Assembly (NCBI GenBank): GCA_900758885.1
Contig: CAAETD010000098.1
Span: forward strand, 24,557-88,556
Source of the DNA: an uncultured Collinsella sp.
Lineage (GTDB): Bacteria > Actinomycetota > Coriobacteriia > Coriobacteriales > Coriobacteriaceae
Direction of reading: 5' to 3'
DNA: 64,000 nt
Part shown: in pieces, positions 8,600 to 15,910 of the stretch
How the letters are laid out: every line of letters begins with the position of its first letter
Numbering within the stretch: the stretch's first letter is position 1
Translations under genes and position numbers: made by a program
Notes under the pieces: generated by a model
Told to the model about the DNA's origin: nothing
Seen by the model: only the letters and a program-made list of their open reading frames with translations
Databases searched by the model: none

Positions 8600-9862
8600 A
8601 TGGCAGAGAAACTCATTCCGCTGGAGGACGCGCAGTCGATTGTCCTGTCGCACGTTGCTCCGACCGATCTCGTCGAGATTCCCGTGTGGCAGGCGGCTGG
8701 TTTTCCCTTGGCCGAGGACGCGGTGGCCGATATCGACATCTCGCCGTTTGCCAATAGCGCTATGGACGGATATGCCGTGCGTGCCGTCGACCTCGCCAAA
8801 GCGTCCATTGATGCGCCCGTGACGCTTTCTGTCGTGGGGCACGAGGCCGCGGGCCATGTGTTTGAGGGCACAATCGGCGCGGGCGAGACAGTCCGCATCA
8901 TGACGGGCGCGCCGGTGCCCGAGGGTGCGGATGCTGTGGTGAAATACGAGATTGTCGATGTGCTCGACGGTGACGGCAACGAGGGCTCGCACGTTCGCTT
9001 CTCGGCGCCTGCCAAGGTAGGGGAGAACGTTCGCTCTGCCGCCGAGGAAGCCCATGCCGGCGACGTCGTGATGCGCGCTGGCGAGGTTGTGGCTCCGGCC
9101 GGCGCCGGCTTGCTGGCAAGCGCCGGATACGCGAGCGTGAAGGTGCACGCTGCCCCACGTGTGGGCATCATCTCGCTGGGCACGGAATTGGTCGCACCGA
9201 GTAAGGTACCGGCGCGTGGTCAGATTCGCGATTCCAACTCCTCGGCGCTGATGGCCGAGGCGCTCGATGCCGGCGCCGAGCCCGTGTTCTACGGCATCGC
9301 GCCCGACGATGAGCAGGCGATTGCCGAGCTGGTGCATCGCGCCGTGCAGGAGTGCGATTTTGTCATTACGAGCGGTGGCGCCTCGGCGGGCGATTACGAC
9401 TACGTGACGGCTCTCGTCCGGCGCGAGGGCGAGGTGCTGTTTGACCGCATCTCGATGCGTCCGGGCAAGGCCATCACGTTTGGCTTGCTCGGGGGTAAGC
9501 CCTACCTGGGGCTTTCAGGCAATCCGGCCGCGGCGTATGTAGGCTTTGAGATGCTCGCCCGCCCGGCGATTCGCAAGATGCGCGGCTTTGCCGAGGGCGT
9601 GCGTCCCGTGCAGCAGGCGACGCTCACGCACGGCGTGAAAAAGCGCCAGGACCGCCGCTTCTTCGATCGCGCCACGGTTTTGCGTGACCCCGAGACCGGT
9701 GAGCTGTTGGTGACCGAGGCCAAAACGCAGAATTCGGCGCTGCTTGGCACGATGCAGCGGGCCAACTGCCTGCTGCGTATTGACGAAGGACCGTGCGACT
9801 TCAAGGCGGGCGATGTCGTGGACGTCGTGCGCGTCGACCTGCCTGAAGGCGCGGTGCTGTAG
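8600..9862 (+). CDS. moeA: Molybdopterin molybdotransferase MoeA
   Basis: A 420-residue enzyme that inserts molybdate into adenylylated molybdopterin in the last step of Moco synthesis. Signatures: SPFANSAMDGYAVR near residue 47, GAPVPEGADAVVKYE, GIISLGTEL, TSGGASAGDYD, MRPGKAITFG and LSGNPAAAYVGFEM. Length fits the E. coli enzyme (about 411). ATG 8600 has AAGAGG at 6-nt spacing; GTG 8594 is too close to that site. A TATACT hexamer at 8537 may be its -10. mogA follows 10 nt later, forming a short Moco operon next to the mod genes. Confidence 0.95.
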   Translation: MAEKLIPLEDAQSIVLSHVAPTDLVEIPVWQAAGFPLAEDAVADIDISPFANSAMDGYAVRAVDLAKASIDAPVTLSVVGHEAAGHVFEGTIGAGETVRIMTGAPVPEGADAVVKYEIVDVLDGDGNEGSHVRFSAPAKVGENVRSAAEEAHAGDVVMRAGEVVAPAGAGLLASAGYASVKVHAAPRVGIISLGTELVAPSKVPARGQIRDSNSSALMAEALDAGAEPVFYGIAPDDEQAIAELVHRAVQECDFVITSGGASAGDYDYVTALVRREGEVLFDRISMRPGKAITFGLLGGKPYLGLSGNPAAAYVGFEMLARPAIRKMRGFAEGVRPVQQATLTHGVKKRQDRRFFDRATVLRDPETGELLVTEAKTQNSALLGTMQRANCLLRIDEGPCDFKAGDVVDVVRVDLPEGAVL

Positions 9863-9872
9863 GAGGAAGACT

Positions 9873-10352
9873 ATGGAGTTGAAGATTTCGATCGTGACGT
9901 GCTCGGACACGCGCGATCTTGCCCAGGATGAGGCTGGAGCTGCGCTCGAGGAGCTTATCGAGACACAGGGCTGGACGGTCGCCTCACATGTGGTCGTGCG
10001 CGACGACGTCAGCGAGATTGGTGATGCCATTGTGGAAGCCGCCGATGAGTGCCACGCCAATGTCGTGCTCACCTGCGGCGGCACGGGGCTTTCGATGCGC
10101 GATGTGACGCCCGAGGCGACGCGTGCCGTCTGTGACCGCGATGTGCCGGGTATTGCAGAGGCAATTCGTGCGTACTCGATGACCAAGACGCGCCGCGCCA
10201 TGCTCTCGCGCGCTATTTGCATGCAACGAGGTCATACGCTTGTCGTAAACTTTCCCGGTTCCACGAAGGCCGCCCGCGAAAGCTGGGAGGCCGTGAGTGA
10301 CCAGCTGGAGCATGCGGCCCAGATGACGGCGGGCGGCGGACACGCCAAATAA
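9873..10352 (+). CDS. mogA: MogA/MoaB family molybdenum cofactor protein
   Basis: A 159-residue protein that adenylylates molybdopterin before MoeA acts on it. The conserved TCGGTGLSMRDVTPEAT motif lies near residues 66-82, and the C-terminal LVVNFPGSTKAARESW is typical of the family. MoaB and MogA are close paralogues; the pairing with moeA supports the MogA role. AGGAGGAAGACT precedes the ATG. A strong terminator follows, separating it from the mod genes. Confidence 0.9.
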   Translation: MELKISIVTCSDTRDLAQDEAGAALEELIETQGWTVASHVVVRDDVSEIGDAIVEAADECHANVVLTCGGTGLSMRDVTPEATRAVCDRDVPGIAEAIRAYSMTKTRRAMLSRAICMQRGHTLVVNFPGSTKAARESWEAVSDQLEHAAQMTAGGGHAK

Positions 10353-10365
10353 GCGCACTATCTGC

Positions 10366-10402
10366 GGCGGAGCGACCTTACGGGCCGCTCCGCCTTTGTT
10401 TT
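10366..10402 (+). terminator. Intrinsic terminator after mogA
   Basis: GGCGGAGCG (10366-10374) pairs with CGCTCCGCC (10386-10394), followed by TTTGTTTT. Confidence 0.9.
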
Positions 10403-10443
10403 CCGCCGAAGCGACGCCGAGGCGCACGCTAACTCGAAACTAT

Positions 10444-10509
10444 ATTCTCTGGCGAGAATAATTTCTCACTATCATTATTCGCGCAGAAGTATAATCTGGT
10501 TGCAGATTA
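10444..10509 (+). promoter_or_regulatory. modA promoter region with three overlapping inverted repeats
   Basis: TATAAT at 10490-10495 is a good -10 about 60 nt before modA. Around it are ATTCTC-TGGC-GAGAAT (10444-10459), GAATAAT-N11-ATTATTC (10456-10480) and TAATCT-N6-AGATTA (10492-10509). The last overlaps the expected start site, as an oxyanion-responsive repressor operator would. No ModE-type regulator is encoded in the window, so the regulator is unknown. Confidence 0.55.
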
Positions 10510-10555
10510 AAGCCCGCGGTGGGGTACCCGGGCACAAGGTCCGAAAGGGTTGAAT

Positions 10556-11428
10556 ATGTTCGATATGGTTTCTCGCCGCGGATTCGTCTCGCTTTCTGCT
10601 GTCGCCGCTGCCGGCCTTGGTCTTGCCGGCTGCTCGGGCAGCAAGACGTCCGAGCCGGCCGGATCCGATGCCGGTTCTGCTAAGGCATCTTCCAAGAAGG
10701 CTGTCGAGCTGCAGGTCTTCGCTGCCAACTCCCTCGAGAAGGCCCTTCCCGAGGTCCAGGAACTCTACACCGACCAGACCGGCACCACCTTTGCCGATAC
10801 GCAGTTCAAAGCGTCTGGTGACCTTGTCGAGCAGATGCGCGCCGGTGCCGCGGTCGACGTGCTCATCACCGCTTCCAAGGGCACCATGGATGACGCTGAG
10901 ACCGCCGAGCTCGTCGACGCCGACACGCGTGAGAACATGTTCGTCAACGACCTCGTGATTATTCGCGCCGAGGGCTCCGACACCAAGATCGAGGCCATCG
11001 CCGACGTCGCGAATCTGGACGGCAAGATCGCCATTGGCGACGCTAAGACCGTCCCCGCCGGCACGTACGCCAACCAGGCGCTGGCTTCCGTGGGCCTCTA
11101 TACCGGCACCGAGGGCGACGACGGCGAGTATGCGCCCGAGATCGCCGACAAGGTCGCACTGGCAGACAAAGTTGGTACCGCCGCCGCCTATGTGTCCACG
11201 GGCGACTGCGTGGCTGGCTTTGTCTACAGCTCCGATATCTTCCGCTACGACGGCATCGAGGAGGCCTTTGTGTGTCCCGAGGATTCGCACAAGCCCATCG
11301 TGTATCCGGGTGCCGTTGCCGAGAGCTCCGAGCACGCGGACGAGGCCAAGGCGTTTATCGACTTCTGCCTGACCAACAAGAAGGCTCAGAAGATTTGGGC
11401 CAAGTACGGCTTTGAGCTTTCCGCGTAG
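10556..11428 (+). CDS. modA: Molybdate ABC transporter substrate-binding lipoprotein ModA
   Basis: A 290-residue extracytoplasmic molybdate (or tungstate) binding protein. It has an N-terminal SRRGFVSLS twin-arginine motif, a hydrophobic stretch and a lipobox LAGC near residue 22, so it is probably a Tat-exported lipoprotein. A low-complexity Ser/Ala linker precedes the domain, which shows ModA features: FAANSLEKALPE near the start, KASGDLVEQMRAGAAVDVLITAS, and a C-terminal IDFCLTNKKAQKIWAKYGFE. ATG 10556 has GAAAGGG at 6 nt. It heads modA-modB-modC, moeA and mogA lying upstream. Confidence 0.92.
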   Translation: MFDMVSRRGFVSLSAVAAAGLGLAGCSGSKTSEPAGSDAGSAKASSKKAVELQVFAANSLEKALPEVQELYTDQTGTTFADTQFKASGDLVEQMRAGAAVDVLITASKGTMDDAETAELVDADTRENMFVNDLVIIRAEGSDTKIEAIADVANLDGKIAIGDAKTVPAGTYANQALASVGLYTGTEGDDGEYAPEIADKVALADKVGTAAAYVSTGDCVAGFVYSSDIFRYDGIEEAFVCPEDSHKPIVYPGAVAESSEHADEAKAFIDFCLTNKKAQKIWAKYGFELSA

Positions 11429-11496
11429 TGCGGCTTGGCGCGATAATTCCATCGTTTTGTGTTCCACTCCGTCCTTGTATTCGCTTGGAGCTTTTC

Positions 11497-12939
11497 GTGC
11501 TTAATAGATTCCGCATGCTTGTCGCCTGTGCTTTGACCTTCGCGCTTTGCTGGGTGCCGGGATTTGCGTTTGCTGGGGACGCTGAGGACGGGGCCCAGGT
11601 TGCTGCGACCGCTCATGGGCTTTCCTATGGGATCGAGGGTTTTGAGCGGTTGGCCAAGGGGACCGCTCGTGCCATGGAGGGCCAGCCTGAGGGCTACCGC
11701 TTTCCCGTTGACGAGGACGTGGACCTTGTAGTGGCGCCCGCTGCCGATCGCGTTGTGGCGTGGATATCGCCCAAGGCGGTCGAGAAGTATGGATTGGATC
11801 CGCAGGACAACGAGTGCCTATCGGGTCTCAAGGCCCTCGTCTGTGAGCTCGACAGCGCAAACTGCATGGGAGGTGCGCAGCTGGGGGACGTGGATCTTCC
11901 TTGGTATGTCACGGAGGAAACAACGTTTGATGCCGGCGGGTATACCTATGGCTTTGACGAGCGCGGTGCGGATGGGGACCGTTATGTGGTGATTGCATCA
12001 GCCTCGGGTGATGCCAAGGGCGGCGCGCGTTGGCTTGATAGCGCTCAAATGGTAGAAGCGTCGTCTGTCGTGTTGCGGGATGAGCGGGGGCCCTTGACCT
12101 CTCTGGCCTCCTTATTGGGCGGCATCGACTACCGACCGTTTTGGGTGTCCATTAAAACGAGTGGCCTTGCCCTGCTGATCTCCTTTGCGCTGGGCCTGTT
12201 CGCCGCGTGGAAGACTATGGGTACCTCGAGCCGCGTGAAGGGTTTGCTCGATTCGGTCTTTACGATTCCTATGGTGCTGCCGCCCACGGTCTGCGGCTTT
12301 CTGCTCCTCATGCTGTTTGGCCGCTCGACCGGGGTGGGCCAGTGGCTCATTGCGCACGGCATCTCGATTGTCTTTACGTGGCCCGCGGCGGTGATCTCTG
12401 CCGTGGTGGTGTCGTTCCCGCTCGTCTACCGTACGGCGCTCGGCGCCTTCGAGAGCCTCGACACGCAGATGCTCGACGCCGCGCGAACCTTGGGATGGTC
12501 CGAGCGTCGCATCTTTACCAAGCTTATGATGCCGCTTGGTTGGCCCTCGATTGCCGCCGGCACGGTGCTCGCCTTTGCCCGCGCAATGGGCGAGTTTGGC
12601 TGCACGCTGTTCTTTGCGGGCAACTATGCCGGCATTACGCAGACCATTCCCATTGCGATTTACTTTGAGTGGATGGGCGGCAATACGTCGGTGGCCCTCT
12701 TTTGGGTCGTCGTCGTAATTGTGTTCAGCTTCCTGGTCATTCTATTCATCAACATGTACACGGCGCATTCGCAAAAGTATCGCGAGCGGGGCCTTTCCCA
12801 TGCGGGGCGCAAACAGGTCAAAGATCTCGCCGGACAGGGCGATTCGCTCGATCCGACGGGCGGCGATGCCTTGCGTATCGATCGCGAAGCGCTGGCTGAG
12901 CTCATGCGCGATGATGCGGCGCCGCAGGGAGGTCGATAG
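11497..12939 (+). CDS. modB: Molybdate ABC permease ModB with large N-terminal extracytoplasmic domain
   Basis: A 480-residue inner-membrane permease, about twice the usual 220-280. The C-terminal half (from about residue 208) is a standard ModB: about five helices and the ABC-coupling EAA loop DAARTLGWSERRIFTKLMMP followed by FARAMGEFGCTLFFAG. Before it lie a signal-type segment (MLVACALTFALCWVPGFAFA) and about 180 polar residues that should sit outside the membrane and that I do not recognise. A hydrophilic tail of about 50 residues follows the last helix. GTG 11497 is preferred for GGAG at 6 nt; ATG 11515 or GTG 11428 are alternatives. Confidence 0.88.
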   Translation: MLNRFRMLVACALTFALCWVPGFAFAGDAEDGAQVAATAHGLSYGIEGFERLAKGTARAMEGQPEGYRFPVDEDVDLVVAPAADRVVAWISPKAVEKYGLDPQDNECLSGLKALVCELDSANCMGGAQLGDVDLPWYVTEETTFDAGGYTYGFDERGADGDRYVVIASASGDAKGGARWLDSAQMVEASSVVLRDERGPLTSLASLLGGIDYRPFWVSIKTSGLALLISFALGLFAAWKTMGTSSRVKGLLDSVFTIPMVLPPTVCGFLLLMLFGRSTGVGQWLIAHGISIVFTWPAAVISAVVVSFPLVYRTALGAFESLDTQMLDAARTLGWSERRIFTKLMMPLGWPSIAAGTVLAFARAMGEFGCTLFFAGNYAGITQTIPIAIYFEWMGGNTSVALFWVVVVIVFSFLVILFINMYTAHSQKYRERGLSHAGRKQVKDLAGQGDSLDPTGGDALRIDREALAELMRDDAAPQGGR

Positions 12940-12942
12940 GCT

Positions 12943-14013
12943 ATGTCGCTCGTTTTGGATATCAAAAAGCGTTATCCCGGGTTTATGCTCGACATGCAGC
13001 TTGAGGCCGGCGAGGAGCGTGTGGCGCTGCTCGGTGCCTCGGGTTGCGGCAAGAGCTGCACCTTGCGCTGCATTGCCGGTGTGGAGACGCCCGACGAGGG
13101 CAAGATTGTTGTCAACGGCGTGACCTTTTTTGACTCGGCGGCGGGCATCAACCTGTCGCCCCAGGAGCGCAAATGCGCCCTGCTGTTCCAAAACTATCAG
13201 CTGTTCCCCAACATGACGGTGGCCGATAACGTGTGCGCCGGCGTTGAGGATGCGGGAGACGCCGCGGCGCGCAAGCAGCTCGCCGAGCGCTATCTGGGCA
13301 TTTTCGGTCTGGCCGATTTTGCCGGCCGCTATCCCGCGCGCCTCTCGGGCGGCCAGCAGCAGCGTGTGGCGCTTGCCCGCATGGTGGCGGCGCATCCGGG
13401 CATCTTTATGTTCGACGAGCCCATGAGCGCACTCGATTCCTATCTTAAGAGCGCCCTCGAACAGAACATGCTCGACCTGTTCGACGTCTGTAACCGTACC
13501 GTGCTCTACGTGAGCCACGACATCGATGAGGCTTGCCGCCTGTGCGAGCGCATTTGCGTGATGCATAACGGGCATGTGGAGGAGATTGGCTCCGTCGAAG
13601 ACGTGGTTCGCCGCCCGCAGACGCTGGCAGCACTGCGCCTGACGGGCTGCAAAAATACGAGCCGCGCGCGCAAGATCGGGCCTCAGGAAGTTGAGGCCCT
13701 CGACTGGGGCATGACCTTTAACGTAGGTCGCGAGGTTCCCGATAACGTCGCGTACCTGGGTATTCGTGCGAGCTACTTCCATGTGGACAACCGTGCCGAG
13801 CGGGGTCGCAACAGCTATGACCTGCACGTGGCCCGCGTGAGCGATTCACGTTTTGAGCGCCTGGTGCTGCTGGACGTGCCGCGCGCCGACGCGCCCACGC
13901 GTCTGCAGTGGAAGGTCAACAAAGTGGGCATGCCTGTCGACGAGCTACCGCAAACAGGCGAGACGCTGCGCATGCATTTTGATGCCAGCAGGATCCATTT
14001 GGTTTGTCGATAG
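12943..14013 (+). CDS. modC: Molybdate ABC transporter ATP-binding protein ModC
   Basis: A 356-residue cytoplasmic ATPase that powers ModB. Walker A GASGCGKS is near residue 32, signature LSGGQQQRVALAR near 130, Walker B GIFMFDEPMSALDS near 150, and the H-loop YVSHDIDEA. The C-terminal 120 residues are the place of the usual regulatory domain. It starts 4 nt after modB, so translation is likely coupled. ATPases for other oxyanions look alike; context decides. Confidence 0.93.
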   Translation: MSLVLDIKKRYPGFMLDMQLEAGEERVALLGASGCGKSCTLRCIAGVETPDEGKIVVNGVTFFDSAAGINLSPQERKCALLFQNYQLFPNMTVADNVCAGVEDAGDAAARKQLAERYLGIFGLADFAGRYPARLSGGQQQRVALARMVAAHPGIFMFDEPMSALDSYLKSALEQNMLDLFDVCNRTVLYVSHDIDEACRLCERICVMHNGHVEEIGSVEDVVRRPQTLAALRLTGCKNTSRARKIGPQEVEALDWGMTFNVGREVPDNVAYLGIRASYFHVDNRAERGRNSYDLHVARVSDSRFERLVLLDVPRADAPTRLQWKVNKVGMPVDELPQTGETLRMHFDASRIHLVCR

Positions 14014-14146
14014 CGCCGGGTAATGCCGTCGGGGATACAAGCCGCGGCGGCTTTGTCTTGCCGTTCGCCGAATGGGGAATGACAAACTCTTATCAACACA
14101 GATAATTATTTATTAAACGACGGCACACGACGCTGTCGTACGAATG

Positions 14147-14178
14147 TCAACGGTGTTCGCATGGTCGACGACCGTTGA
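14147..14178 (+). promoter_or_regulatory. Candidate operator: TCAACGGT-N16-ACCGTTGA
   Basis: A perfect 8-bp inverted repeat (extended by AT-rich ends ATG and TAT) lies 37 nt before a small ORF and about 265 nt before the first double-cubane gene. The AT-rich stretch before it (14100-14117) would suit a promoter. The regulator is unknown. The rest of the spacer 14014-14442 holds the small ORF and, at 14330-14420, GC-rich sequence with possible pairing that I cannot assign to a riboswitch class. Confidence 0.45.
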
Positions 14179-14214
14179 TATAGTTGACCTTAACTTGTAA
14201 AGGAGGGTGCGCAC

Positions 14215-14283
14215 ATGCCGCAGACGACATACATTCGCCGCGTTGCCGCGCGTGCCCTATATATGGCTCGGAGTCGCATATGA
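14215..14283 (+). CDS. Possible 22-residue leader peptide
   Basis: An ATG with an ideal ribosome site (AAAGGAGGG, 6 nt spacing) opens a 22-codon frame ending in TGA at 14281. The predicted peptide is basic, with six arginines and repeated alanines (MPQTTYIRR at its start). It lies in the long leader of the first double-cubane gene, so it may be a regulatory leader peptide. It resembles no family I know; only the ribosome site supports translation. Confidence 0.4.
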   Translation: MPQTTYIRRVAARALYMARSRI

Positions 14284-14442
14284 GCAGGTATGTTCACGGC
14301 TCCGGGAGAGACGACGCACAACTAAATAATCAGCTGCAAAGCAGGTTCCCCAAAATTCCGGGTTTAGGCGCGGCTGGGTTTTCGCCACCCACCGTGCAGC
14401 AATACCGTAGCTATTCATTTTTGGTTCGAGAGGGGAACCGTC

Positions 14443-15726
14443 ATGGCTGAAGAATTTGATTTCCATCCGATGTGGGAGAGCCTCGGCATGAATCTTGCCG
14501 ACCATGACATGCTGCTGGGCGCCGTGGGCCAGATGTACGGCGACATGTTCCTGACGCAGAACAATCGTCCCAAGTCCACGTCCTACCTGGACTTTGTGGC
14601 CACCAACATCCACAGCGGCCGTATTAAGGAGATGCTCGACAAGAAGGAGGCCGGCGAGGCCACCAAGATCGTCGGTTCGTTCTGCGTCTACGTGCCCGAG
14701 GAGATCGTGCTCGCCTGCGACGGTATCCCCGTGGGTCTGTGCTCTGGTGCCGATTGGGCAACCGATAAGGTCGAGGAGCACCTGCCGCGCAACACCTGCC
14801 CGCTTATCAAGAGCTTTGCCGGCTTTAAGCTGGGCGAGGTCTGCCCCTACATCGAGTCGAGCGACTTGGTGGTGGGCGAGAACACCTGCGATGGCAAGAA
14901 GAAGGCCTACGAGTTCTTTGCTACGCAAAAGAACATGTACGTCATGGATATCCCCAACGTGCACGACGAGTCGACGCTCGTGACCTGGAAGGCCGAGGTC
15001 AAGAAGCTTGCCGCCAAGATCGAGGAAGAGTGCGGCGTCAAGATTACGCCTGAGCGTCTGAAGGCCGCCATCCACGCCGTCAATGAGAAGCGTCGCGCCC
15101 TGCAGCGCCTCGCTGCGACCCGCGCTGCCGACCCGGCGCCCATCAGTGGTCTCGACAGCCTGCTGACCGTTCAGGCCGCCTTTATGGACGACACGCCGCG
15201 TCTGACTGGAGCCATCAACGATATGGCGGCTGAGTGCGAGCGGCGTGTCGAGGTCGGCGAGGGCGTGGCGCCCAAGGGGACCAAGCGCATCCTGTACACC
15301 GGCACGCCCATGGCCGTGCCCAACTGGAAGCTATTCAACCTTATCGAGAAGGCCGGCGGCGTCGTGGTGGGCGAGGAGTCCTGCACGGGCTCGCGCTACT
15401 ACAAGGACCTGGTCGACGAGTCCGGCGAGACGGTCGACGAGATGCTCGACGCCATCGCCGAGCGCTACTTTAAGATCAACTGCGCTGTCTTTACGCCCAA
15501 TGACCAGCGTATGAAGGACATTGTCCAGATGGCCAAGGACCTGCATGCCGACGGCATCGTCGACGTGGCCCTGCAGTTCTGCACACTCTACGAGATGGAG
15601 TCGTTTGCCGTGGAGAAGGCCGCCGAGGAGGCCGGCATTCCGTTTATGCACATCACGACCGACTACGCCGGCGAGGACGCCGGTCAGCTCCAGACCCGCA
15701 TCGAGGCCTTCCTCGAGACGATTTAG
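14443..15726 (+). CDS. Double-cubane-cluster protein (2-hydroxyacyl-CoA dehydratase-like reductase), paralogue 1
   Basis: A 427-residue cytoplasmic Fe-S protein of the HgdB/FldB-like superfamily, closest in pattern to double-cubane-cluster proteins (DCCP/YjiM type), which carry an [8Fe-8S] cluster and reduce small molecules after ATP-driven activation. Cysteines at 81, 100, 119, 134 and 149 coincide exactly in spacing with the paralogue at 21241; Cys92 is extra here. The motif NTCDGKKKAYE is shared. The natural substrate of the family is unknown. The RBS is AGAGGGGAACCGTC. A peptide-type ABC importer follows. Confidence 0.85.
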   Translation: MAEEFDFHPMWESLGMNLADHDMLLGAVGQMYGDMFLTQNNRPKSTSYLDFVATNIHSGRIKEMLDKKEAGEATKIVGSFCVYVPEEIVLACDGIPVGLCSGADWATDKVEEHLPRNTCPLIKSFAGFKLGEVCPYIESSDLVVGENTCDGKKKAYEFFATQKNMYVMDIPNVHDESTLVTWKAEVKKLAAKIEEECGVKITPERLKAAIHAVNEKRRALQRLAATRAADPAPISGLDSLLTVQAAFMDDTPRLTGAINDMAAECERRVEVGEGVAPKGTKRILYTGTPMAVPNWKLFNLIEKAGGVVVGEESCTGSRYYKDLVDESGETVDEMLDAIAERYFKINCAVFTPNDQRMKDIVQMAKDLHADGIVDVALQFCTLYEMESFAVEKAAEEAGIPFMHITTDYAGEDAGQLQTRIEAFLETI

Positions 15727-15843
15727 CCGCACCTGCGCTAAGCTGTGCCGCCGGGTGTTCCTATCCGCGCGATAGGGATTTCTCTGTTGCCATGCCGGCC
15801 GGTGTCCGGATGCACCGCAGGGCGCCGATCGGCTTCGCATAGC

Positions 15844-15874
15844 TGCCGGGGCGGGGATTTCCGCCGTCCCGGCA
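15844..15874 (+). terminator. GC-rich hairpin between the DCCP gene and the importer
   Basis: TGCCGGGG (15844) pairs with TCCCGGCA (ending 15874) with further pairing inside. The following sequence is T-rich but has no clean T-run, so it may be a partial terminator. Confidence 0.5.
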
Positions 15875-15910
15875 GATTCTATCTGTTTGTTCAGACACGA
15901 AAGGAACTCA

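Noticed and set aside
14284..14442. Glycine, cobalamin or molybdenum-cofactor riboswitch before the first double-cubane gene
   Set aside because: A GGGAGAGACG stretch resembles part of a glycine aptamer, but the other conserved blocks are missing, and no B12 box or Moco core was found.
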